Shown: piece after piece, positions 1-5,596 of the stretch
How the letters are laid out: each line of letters opens with the position of its first letter
How positions within the stretch are numbered: the first letter of the stretch is position 1
Source: Nitrospirota bacterium
GTDB taxonomy: Bacteria; Nitrospirota; Thermodesulfovibrionia; Thermodesulfovibrionales; JdFR-85
Direction of reading: 5' to 3'
DNA length: 8,211 bases
NCBI GenBank assembly: GCA_013151785.1
Contig: JAADHP010000014.1
Span: 1,561-9,771, forward strand
Translations under genes and position numbers: made by a program
Notes under the pieces: model-generated
Database searches by the model: none
Seen by the model: only the letters and a program-made list of their open reading frames with translations
What the model was told of the DNA's origin: nothing

Positions 1-79
1 GGTGAATCTTGTGCAAAATTCAAAACCGTTCAGACTCTACCATACCACTGCTTTCAGATATCCATTGTTATTCTTACAG

Positions 80-109
80 CTGGATTTGGGTATAATATCC
101 CAAATCCAG
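80..109. repeat. Perfect 11-bp inverted repeat with an 8-nt loop
   Basis: Arm CTGGATTTGGG (80-90) is followed by TATAATAT (91-98) and the exact reverse complement CCCAAATCCAG (99-109). It could be an operator for a dimeric DNA-binding protein or an RNA hairpin. No U-run follows directly: the nearest T-run (121-125) is 11 nt further on, so an intrinsic terminator is unlikely. It lies 53-82 nt upstream of the corrinoid-protein start, which favours a regulatory role. Confidence 0.8.
91..96 (+). promoter_or_regulatory. Possible -10 box (TATAAT) in the palindrome loop
   Basis: The hexamer matches the sigma70 -10 consensus exactly. No good -35 lies at 16-18 bp spacing; the best candidate, TTGTTA at 65-70, is 20 bp away. 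If used, transcription would start near 103, so a protein bound to the palindrome would cover the promoter. Medium-low confidence because TATAAT is common by chance in AT-rich spacers. Confidence 0.35.
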
Positions 110-141
110 GAGATAAACTGTTTTTCTTCATCATAACATCA

Positions 142-152
142 GGATTTGGGTA
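142..152 (+). repeat. Third copy of the inverted-repeat arm (GGATTTGGGTA)
   Basis: GGATTTGGGTA at 142-152 repeats 82-92 exactly, 60 bp downstream in the same orientation, and ends 9 nt before the TTG start at 162. Its first nine bases are complementary to CCCAAATCC at 99-107. In RNA, that segment could pair either with the upstream arm (82-90) or with this one. No good Shine-Dalgarno sequence lies between here and the start, so this copy occupies the ribosome-binding region. Confidence 0.75.
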
Positions 153-161
153 ATAAGTTAG

Positions 162-818
162 TTGAGTAAACACACTGAAATAGACGAGCTTATACAGGCT
201 ATAGTGGGAGGCGAGGCACACCTCTCTGTAAGCCTTGCAGAAAGGCTTATTGCGAAAGGCCTTACCATAGAGTCTCTCATACAGGATGGTTTAACTGCAG
301 CGTTGCAGTCACTCAATGCAAAATGCACAAATGAGGAGTTTAATCTTCTTGAGATCGTACTTGCTGGCAGGGCTATGATGGCTGTAATGGACAACGTGGT
401 TGCACGTTATCTGTCACCTTCGAAGACCGTGGTTTCAGAGCCTGACAGAACCATTCTATTAGGGACAATAGAGGGTGATATCCATGAACTTGGAAAACAT
501 GTTGTAAAGATGCTTCTCAGGTCAAGCGGATACAGGGTGATTGACATTGGAAAGGATATAAGACCAGAGGAGTTTGTGGACAGGGCAATCCAGCAAAATG
601 CAGGTTATATAGGTGTAAGTAGCCTCCTGACTCCCACCATACCATCGATCAGAAGGATAAAGGAATTACTCCATAAAGCAGGCAGAGAGGATATCAAGGT
701 AATAGCAGGTGGCGGTGCAATACAACAAACCACTAAAGGTGATCTTAATGTGGATTTTGTAGCCCGAAGTGCATTTGATATTCTCCATTACCTTAAAAAT
801 CTGAAGAGTGAGGCCTGA
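162..818 (+). CDS. Corrinoid (B12-binding) methyltransferase carrier protein
   Basis: A 218-residue protein with the standard two-part layout of MtaC/MtbC/MttC-type corrinoid proteins. An N-terminal helical cap (about 1-88) is followed by a Rossmann-like cobalamin domain (about 95-215). The B12 signature is intact: D106-x-H108-x-x-G111 with His108 as lower cobalt ligand, then S153-S-L155 and G183-G184 at the expected spacing. Family role: it carries a methyl group on cobalt between a substrate-specific methyltransferase and an acceptor methyltransferase in the cytoplasm. The start is TTG; TAG sits immediately upstream in frame, so no earlier start exists, and no clear Shine-Dalgarno is visible. 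It is followed after 8 nt by a methyltransferase homologue, the usual partner type. No substrate-specific methyltransferase or reductive activase lies in the window, so the methyl donor is unknown. Confidence 0.93.
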   Translation: MSKHTEIDELIQAIVGGEAHLSVSLAERLIAKGLTIESLIQDGLTAALQSLNAKCTNEEFNLLEIVLAGRAMMAVMDNVVARYLSPSKTVVSEPDRTILLGTIEGDIHELGKHVVKMLLRSSGYRVIDIGKDIRPEEFVDRAIQQNAGYIGVSSLLTPTIPSIRRIKELLHKAGREDIKVIAGGGAIQQTTKGDLNVDFVARSAFDILHYLKNLKSEA

Positions 819-826
819 ATAAACCA

Positions 827-1876
827 ATGACATCCTACGAAAGAGTTATCAACAGTCTGAAAAAAAAGCTGACAGACAGGGTCCCGGTGGTGCCGGAGGT
901 GTTCGGAGTCACAGCAAAACTCTGTGATTACAGCCTCTATGATTATGTAACCGATGCGTCTAAACTTGCAGAGAGTCAGTTAAGGGCAAGAGAGGTTATA
1001 GGTCATGACATGGTATTTGCCTTTGCTGACCTTGCGGTAGAATCAGAGGCCATTGGATGTGAGATGATCTACAAAGAAGATACCTATCCTGCGGTAAAAC
1101 AGCCTCTGATAAAAAACACGGGTGACCTGGAGACACTTGCTCTCCCCAACCCTTTGAAAGATGGCAGAATGCCCGTTGTGATTGAGGCATCCTCTCGTCT
1201 GAGGGATGCAGTGGGAGACACATGTATTGTTGCGGCATGTGTAATGGGGCCTCTGAGTATCGCAGGACAGATCATGGGCATTGAGAACCTCCTCTATCAG
1301 TTAGTGGATACCCCTGATGCAGTTGAAAAGGTTCTGGACTTTACAGAGGAGGTGACAAGAAGATATGGAAAGGCACTGCTACAGGCAGGTGCCCATTGTC
1401 ATATCCTCTTTGACCCTGTAGCCTCGCCCATGGTGGTACCTCAGGAGATATTTCTCAGACTGGAACTACCAAGACTAAAAAAACTTTTCAAAGAGTTCAA
1501 GCAAGAAGGGTCCCTTATATGCTGGCTCAGTATTGCAGGCAACACCAGAAAAATTCTTCCCTACTACAGGGATGCAGATGTGGAGCTTGCTACTGTGGAT
1601 TACACTGTATCCCTCTCAGATGCCTGCAAACTGGTTGGAGATCTCGCAGTTAATGGCAATCTGATGCCTTTCAGTTTTGTTTCCCACAGCCCCGAGAAGA
1701 TAAAGGATACCGCAAAGATGTGTATCAGAGAAACAGCCAACAAAAGAGATTATCTTCTTGGCTCTGGGTGTGAGATACCTGTAGAGGCATCCATTGAAGG
1801 CATAAAGGCCCTTGTAGAGGCATCTCATGAACTCAGTTATTCAGGTAACACAACTGATGAAAGAAAAAAGAACTGA
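827..1876 (+). CDS. UroD/MtaA-family methyltransferase homologue with altered zinc site
   Basis: A 349-residue protein of the uroporphyrinogen decarboxylase-like superfamily, closest in style to MtaA/MtbA corrinoid:thiol methyltransferases (TIM barrel). It lacks the N-terminal RQAGRY motif of HemE, so haem synthesis is unlikely. In MtaA/MtbA the catalytic zinc is held by His-x-Cys in an LHICGNT-like motif and by a later Cys. Here the first motif reads LSIAGNT (234-240), with Ser235 for His and Ala237 for Cys, while the later Cys315 (GSGCEIP) is kept. An unusual HCH at 190-192 and Cys232 could supply replacement ligands, but this is a guess. ATG follows the corrinoid gene by 8 nt; a GAGTGAGG stretch ends 13 nt before it, rather far for a ribosome site. 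It probably works on the neighbouring corrinoid protein; the acceptor, or whether it is catalytic at all, is unknown. Confidence 0.88.
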   Translation: MTSYERVINSLKKKLTDRVPVVPEVFGVTAKLCDYSLYDYVTDASKLAESQLRAREVIGHDMVFAFADLAVESEAIGCEMIYKEDTYPAVKQPLIKNTGDLETLALPNPLKDGRMPVVIEASSRLRDAVGDTCIVAACVMGPLSIAGQIMGIENLLYQLVDTPDAVEKVLDFTEEVTRRYGKALLQAGAHCHILFDPVASPMVVPQEIFLRLELPRLKKLFKEFKQEGSLICWLSIAGNTRKILPYYRDADVELATVDYTVSLSDACKLVGDLAVNGNLMPFSFVSHSPEKIKDTAKMCIRETANKRDYLLGSGCEIPVEASIEGIKALVEASHELSYSGNTTDERKKN

Positions 1877-3212
1877 TATGTCTCATCACATTAGAGAGAG
1901 AAGCATAACCGAGCAATGGGTCAGTTATGCTCTGTCCACAATAATAAAGCTGAGCAATATTATTGGATATCTCCCCGGAGACGTTGAGAAAACCCTGAAG
2001 ACAGTAACAGAAGAGATATATCATCTGTTCTGTCCCCAGTTCTGTTGTGTCTATATGGCAGGCGAAAAGGGCTCCCTTGAGCCTGTTACATATAAAGGGC
2101 TTGGAGATGACATACCTGATCTGCATATTGATGACTCAGTGGAGGCATGTGCTGCTTTGAGGGATGGGCTTCCCTTTGTGGCCTGTGAGGATACCAGGTG
2201 TCCTAACAGGAAGCTTTTCAGTGCACCAGAGTTCAGCCATGTCTGTATGCCCATGCTCTCGGGCAGTGAAACCTATGGTGTCATATCGGTTACATTTCCA
2301 TCAGGAAGAAATCTTGGCAGAAACGAGATAGATGTTCTCCTGTCAATCACATGTCAGACATCAGCGGCTATTCAGAGATATCGCCTCTTTGAAAATCTCA
2401 GGAAGGAAAAATCAGAGATGGAAAAGGCCTACAAGGAGATAAAACGGCTCAACAAGACCCTCAGGGGTAAGATCAAAGAACTGAAACAGACGCAGCAGAA
2501 GCTGATACAGTCAGAAAAACTTGCTGCCACTGGAATGCTCTCTGCAGGACTCTGTCATGAAATAAACAATCCCCTGAGTGTAATCCTGAACAGGATCGAG
2601 TGTCTGAAAATGGAGTCAGAGGAACTGACCCTTCCTGAGCAGGTTATGAGAGACCTGGATGTAATCTACTCAAATGCCTCCAAGGTATCAGGAGTTGTCC
2701 AGAACCTCCTCATATTCTCAAGACACCATCCTGTAAGGTTTGATTATACAGAGGTAAAACCACTGCTGGAGAAGGTAATCTATATGCTTGATGACGAACT
2801 CAGAAAGGGCAGATGTGCTGTACACCTCCAGGTTGATGATACATTGCAGAACCTCTATTGCGACAGAGAACGAATCGAACATGTATTCACTAATATCCTT
2901 TCCAATGCCATTGATGCAATGCCAGAAGGCGGAAACATCTATATACACTCCCGTCCCTCTGAGGACAGAGAAGGCTATCTTGAGATATCTATAAGGGACG
3001 AGGGGAAGGGTATTCCAGAGGAACATCTGCACAGGATATTTGACCCCTTCTTCACCACAAAGAAACTTGGAAAAGGAACAGGACTTGGACTCAGTATATG
3101 TTATGGCATTGTAAAGGCCCATAAGGGTGAAATCCGTATAAAAAGCTCACCAGACAGTGGAAGCACCTTTACTGTTGTGCTTCCCAGCAGGGAAGAGGCA
3201 ATTAAGAGATGA
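1857..3212 (+). CDS. Soluble GAF-domain sensor histidine kinase (NtrB-like)
   Basis: About 451 residues, with no transmembrane segment. The order is a short helical N-terminus, a GAF sensor domain (about 45-175), a coiled coil (about 180-222), a HisKA helix with phospho-acceptor His234 in CHEINNPL, and an HATPase_c domain. The latter shows N box NILSNAID (Asn350), G1 DEGKGIP (381-387), F box FDPFFTTK and G2 GKGTGLGL (405-412). The GAF domain is rich in cysteine (59, 63, 64, 98, 110, 115, 130, 166) and another Cys precedes the catalytic His, which hints at redox or metal sensing. I chose ATG 1857 because AGGT lies 10 nt upstream. ATG 1878, just after the previous stop, and ATG 1827 are alternatives, neither affecting a domain. 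The kinase should phosphorylate the response regulator encoded next, whose ATG overlaps this stop. Confidence 0.93.
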   Translation: MKEKRTDMSHHIRERSITEQWVSYALSTIIKLSNIIGYLPGDVEKTLKTVTEEIYHLFCPQFCCVYMAGEKGSLEPVTYKGLGDDIPDLHIDDSVEACAALRDGLPFVACEDTRCPNRKLFSAPEFSHVCMPMLSGSETYGVISVTFPSGRNLGRNEIDVLLSITCQTSAAIQRYRLFENLRKEKSEMEKAYKEIKRLNKTLRGKIKELKQTQQKLIQSEKLAATGMLSAGLCHEINNPLSVILNRIECLKMESEELTLPEQVMRDLDVIYSNASKVSGVVQNLLIFSRHHPVRFDYTEVKPLLEKVIYMLDDELRKGRCAVHLQVDDTLQNLYCDRERIEHVFTNILSNAIDAMPEGGNIYIHSRPSEDREGYLEISIRDEGKGIPEEHLHRIFDPFFTTKKLGKGTGLGLSICYGIVKAHKGEIRIKSSPDSGSTFTVVLPSREEAIKR

Positions 3213-4567
3213 GACAGAAAAAAAACCTGCCAAAGGTGCTGGTTATAGAAGATGATATGCAGATGCTCGAGAACTACTCAAGAATCCTGAGAAGATTCGG
3301 CTATGAGTGCATCATGGAAACCACCAGCACCCATGCCATTGAGAATCTCGAAAGTCTAATGCCAGACATCATACTCACAGATCTCAGAATGCCCCATGGT
3401 AGCGGGTTTGATGTCATATCTGCAGTTCAACGCTACAATCCTGACATACCGGTGGTGTTGATAACAGCCTATGCGGATATACCTACAGCTGTGGAGGCAA
3501 TCAAGATGGGAGCCTATGATGTAATAGCAAAACCCTTCACATCAGAGCAACTGGAGATTGTGATCGAAAGGGCATTGAGACAGAAGTTGCTGAAGGACGA
3601 AAACAGAAGACTGAGAGAACAGTTGAAGGGTACCATTGGTGGGGAGCTTGTTGCCAAGAGCCCTGCAATGAGAGAAATATTGGGGCTTATAGAACGGATA
3701 AGCCGGACAGAGGCCAATGTACTTATAACAGGAGAAAGTGGTACAGGCAAAGAGATGGTGGCAAGGATGATCCATCAGAAAAGCCAGAGGGCACACATGC
3801 CATTCATTCCTGTGGACTGCGCAGCCATACCAGAGAACCTTATTGAAAGCGAACTCTTTGGATATGAAAAAGGTGCCTTCACTGGTGCTACAAACAGCAG
3901 GGAGGGACTCTTTGAGGCAGCAAATAACGGAACCGTATTCCTTGACGAGGTTGGTGAACTTCCAGTAGTCATGCAGTCGAAACTCCTGAGACTGCTACAG
4001 GAGCGAAAGGTTAGACGGCTGGGAAGTAACAGGTTCATATCATTAAATGTAAGGATCATATCAGCCACCAACAGAGATCTCGGCAAATCAGTGTCAGAGG
4101 GGCTTTTCAGGGAGGATCTCTACTATCGTCTCAATGTGATCAATATACATCTGCCTCCGCTCAGAGAACGGAGAGAGGATATACCTGTGATGGCACTTCA
4201 TTTTCTGAAACAATACTCTGTGGTATATGAAAAAAACATCACCAGTATATCAGCAGAGGTTATGGAATTGCTTGAAGGATACAGATGGCCAGGCAATGTC
4301 AGGGAACTCCAGAACCTTATAGAACGAGCCGTTATACTCTGCAATGGCGAGAGGCTCACCCTGCAGGATATCCCTGGCGAATTTCACACAATGAAGAACG
4401 GGATGATTTCTGAACTTACCCCCTACCAGAGTGCTAAAGAGGCCTTTGAGAAACAGTACCTCCAGAAACTCATCAAAAGCGTCTCCGGAAATATCTCCAG
4501 GGCTGCCCGTGTGGCCGGGCTCAACAGGAGAACAATCTACAGGCTCATGAAAAAACATGGCCTCTGA
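3209..4567 (+). CDS. NtrC-family sigma54-dependent response regulator
   Basis: A 452-residue enhancer-binding protein with all three standard domains. The receiver (about 8-122) has acidic residues E14/D15/D16, phospho-acceptor Asp58 (LTDLRMP), Thr86 and Lys108. The AAA+ sigma54-interaction domain (about 147-375) shows Walker A GESGTGKE (175-182), the GAFTGA loop (222-227) that contacts sigma54, Walker B GTVFLDEVGE and the YYRLNV region. A Fis-type helix-turn-helix (about 427-447) ends the protein. Every key residue is present, so it should be an active ATP-driven activator at -24/-12 promoters. It overlaps the kinase stop by 4 nt (ATGA), so the two are co-translated partners. Its target is unproven; the palindrome and sigma54-like site just downstream are the nearest candidates. 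Confidence 0.97.
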   Translation: MRQKKNLPKVLVIEDDMQMLENYSRILRRFGYECIMETTSTHAIENLESLMPDIILTDLRMPHGSGFDVISAVQRYNPDIPVVLITAYADIPTAVEAIKMGAYDVIAKPFTSEQLEIVIERALRQKLLKDENRRLREQLKGTIGGELVAKSPAMREILGLIERISRTEANVLITGESGTGKEMVARMIHQKSQRAHMPFIPVDCAAIPENLIESELFGYEKGAFTGATNSREGLFEAANNGTVFLDEVGELPVVMQSKLLRLLQERKVRRLGSNRFISLNVRIISATNRDLGKSVSEGLFREDLYYRLNVINIHLPPLRERREDIPVMALHFLKQYSVVYEKNITSISAEVMELLEGYRWPGNVRELQNLIERAVILCNGERLTLQDIPGEFHTMKNGMISELTPYQSAKEAFEKQYLQKLIKSVSGNISRAARVAGLNRRTIYRLMKKHGL

Positions 4568-4665
4568 ACAGATACATGTTGTGACATTAACGCCACATGA
4601 GACATTTATGCCCCAACCAGAGATAACCCCTGTATTTTAAAAACATTTTCGCAGAAAACCCGGAT

Positions 4666-4693
4666 TCAGGTGAGGCATTTCTGCCTCACCTGA
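4666..4693. repeat. Perfect 12-bp inverted repeat with a 4-nt loop
   Basis: TCAGGTGAGGCA (4666-4677), loop TTTC, then exact reverse complement TGCCTCACCTGA (4682-4693). It lies about 100 nt after the response-regulator stop, where a terminator would be expected, but the sequence that follows (GAAGAGACAC) has no U-tract, so it is not a classical intrinsic terminator. The alternative is an upstream activator site: its centre (4679/4680) is about 88 bp before the start predicted from the sigma54-like element at 4742-4757, a usual distance for NtrC-type proteins. Confidence 0.75.
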
Positions 4694-4741
4694 GAAGAGA
4701 CACAAAACAGAATATCTTTTATTTTCAACATGTTTTTCCAG

Positions 4742-4757
4742 AGGCATGGAATTTGTT
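4742..4757 (+). promoter_or_regulatory. Candidate sigma54 (-24/-12) promoter of the Crp/Fnr gene
   Basis: The sequence AGGCATG-GAAT-TTGTT fits the consensus TGGCACG-N4-TTGCW with the right spacing. Mismatches are the first base, one base in the -24 element (T for C) and, most seriously, T for C in the -12 GC. Predicted start of transcription is near 4768, leaving a 16-nt leader that contains AAGGGGAG just before the gene start. The sigma54 activator gene immediately upstream and the palindrome at a suitable distance raise the odds. Confidence 0.35.
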
Positions 4758-4771
4758 TTTAAAACCAGAAA

Positions 4772-4779
4772 AAGGGGAG
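4772..4779 (+). promoter_or_regulatory. Strong Shine-Dalgarno for the Crp/Fnr gene
   Basis: AAGGGGAG lies 4 nt before TTG (4784) and 10 nt before GTG (4790). Spacing does not decide between these two starts, which differ by two residues; ATG is not available near the start of the conserved domain. Confidence 0.7.
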
Positions 4780-4783
4780 AAAT

Positions 4784-5485
4784 TTGGAAGTGGATATTAT
4801 TGCCCAGTTAAGAAATCTCGAATGTCTAAGCCTGTTGGATGAAGAGAGTCTCCAGTGGATAGCAGAGGTTACCAGAAAGAGGATACTCTTCAGAGAGGAG
4901 GCGCTCTTTGGGGAAGGAGAGAAAGTGGGCTATCTCTATATGGTTTGTTCAGGTAGTGTGAAACTGTTCAAGATCTCTCCCGAGGGCAGGGAGTTGATAA
5001 TAAAGATTGCCAGGGCTGGTGATCTTTTCGGATGTGAGTCACTCTTCAGAGAGGATAGATATCTGATGAGTGCAGTGGCCATGGAGGAGTCAGAGGTCAT
5101 CCTTATGCCTGCAGAGAGATTCAAGGAGGTGTTTATCTCTGAGAGTGGACCTGCGGGGTTAAGACTGCTGGAGAGCCTGACCAGCTGTATCCAGCAACTT
5201 ATTGGATTGATTGATGATCTTGCCTTCAAGGATGTAGAGTTAAGGATACTGGATAAGCTTTATGAACTCACCTGCCATTCATCCCTGTCTGACACGATCA
5301 CGGTTCGTCTTACACACCAGGACATGGCGTCCATGGTTGGCACTGTCAGGGAGGTGGTCTCACGGACAATGTCTAAACTAAAGAGAAAAGGAGTTGTGGT
5401 GGAGAGCACAGTAAGGGGATTCAGGGTGGACAGGATAAGGCTTGAGGAGTTGTTACAGCAGAGATATTCCTATATAAAGGTCTGA
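4784..5485 (+). CDS. Crp/Fnr-family transcriptional regulator
   Basis: A 233-residue protein of normal family length. A cyclic-nucleotide-binding-like beta-roll (about 15-120) is followed by a long dimerisation helix (about 122-160) and a winged helix-turn-helix (about 172-222). The recognition helix around TVREVVSRTMSKL has R189, E190, S193 and R194, the CRP/FNR residues that read TGA-containing half sites. It lacks FNR's N-terminal four-cysteine cluster (Cys at 14, 55, 84, 135 and 164 only), so an FNR-type oxygen-sensing [4Fe-4S] centre is unlikely. The effector is unknown; haem, small molecules or redox are possible as in related HcpR/DNR proteins. Start TTG 4784 is used, GTG 4790 being equally plausible. 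It stands between the two-component system and a respiratory operon and probably regulates the latter. Confidence 0.95.
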   Translation: MEVDIIAQLRNLECLSLLDEESLQWIAEVTRKRILFREEALFGEGEKVGYLYMVCSGSVKLFKISPEGRELIIKIARAGDLFGCESLFREDRYLMSAVAMEESEVILMPAERFKEVFISESGPAGLRLLESLTSCIQQLIGLIDDLAFKDVELRILDKLYELTCHSSLSDTITVRLTHQDMASMVGTVREVVSRTMSKLKRKGVVVESTVRGFRVDRIRLEELLQQRYSYIKV

Positions 5486-5527
5486 CAAGTACTCAATTTA
5501 TGATTTATACCTATCTGATTAAAAAAT

Positions 5528-5546
5528 AAAATCAACCCCTGATTTT
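5528..5546. repeat. Small inverted repeat (7-bp arms, 5-nt loop)
   Basis: AAAATCA (5528-5534), ACCCC, then TGATTTT (5540-5546). It lies 43 nt after the Crp/Fnr stop and just upstream of a Crp/Fnr-like box. The AT-rich stem is weak and no U-run follows, so terminator function is doubtful; an operator or chance are alternatives. Confidence 0.45.
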
Positions 5547-5547
5547 G

Positions 5548-5563
5548 AGTGATATAAGTTACT
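5548..5563. promoter_or_regulatory. Candidate Crp/Fnr-family binding site
   Basis: AGTGA-TATAAG-TTACT has the GTGA-N6-TCAC architecture of Crp/Fnr operators with one arm mismatch (TTACT for TCACT). It is the best such site in the spacer between the regulator and the cytochrome operon. Its centre is 41.5 bp before the ATG at 5597. A -10-like TAAAAT at 5585-5590 would place the transcription start at or next to that ATG, giving class II activator geometry. Confidence 0.4.
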
Positions 5564-5596
5564 GTGATCATTTTTAAAGACCCATAAAATAAAAAA

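Larger units (their letters stand above)
1..161. other. Non-coding leader upstream of the corrinoid operon
   Basis: No convincing gene lies here. Two frames are open from the left edge (one to the TAA at 151-153, one to about 136), but their conceptual peptides look unlike a conserved protein tail and may be chance. The stretch holds an inverted repeat (80-109), a third copy of its arm (142-152) and a TATAAT hexamer (91-96). At the extreme left edge, positions 1-14 have the GG-N10-GC spacing of a sigma54 promoter, but the -24 part (GGTGAA) matches TGGCAC poorly. I saw no cobalamin riboswitch. Confidence 0.6.

Noticed and set aside
1..15. sigma54-like GG-N10-GC at the left edge
   Set aside because: The -24 element is poor and the site is cut by the window edge; too weak to list as a promoter.
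41..50. ACCACTG resembling part of a cobalamin-riboswitch B12 box
   Set aside because: The match to AGCCACTG is incomplete, and the rest of the riboswitch core is not visible in the 161-nt leader.
1..153. Open frame from the left edge to TAA 151-153, and another to about 136, as a possible tail of an upstream gene
   Set aside because: About 50 open codons can occur by chance, the translated segments look like no protein tail I know, and the frames run through the palindrome and its repeat.
827..1876. Uroporphyrinogen decarboxylase HemE
   Set aside because: The RQAGRY motif is missing, and the corrinoid-protein neighbour and GSGCEIP motif point to the methyltransferase branch.
4580..4597. 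TGTG...CACA pair resembling a Crp site after the response regulator
   Set aside because: The arms are separated by 10 nt instead of 8, and the inner bases do not match.
4666..4720. Intrinsic terminator of the response-regulator operon
   Set aside because: The stem is good, but no U-tract follows directly; the first T-rich stretch is about 23 nt further on. Kept as an inverted repeat with termination only as an alternative.
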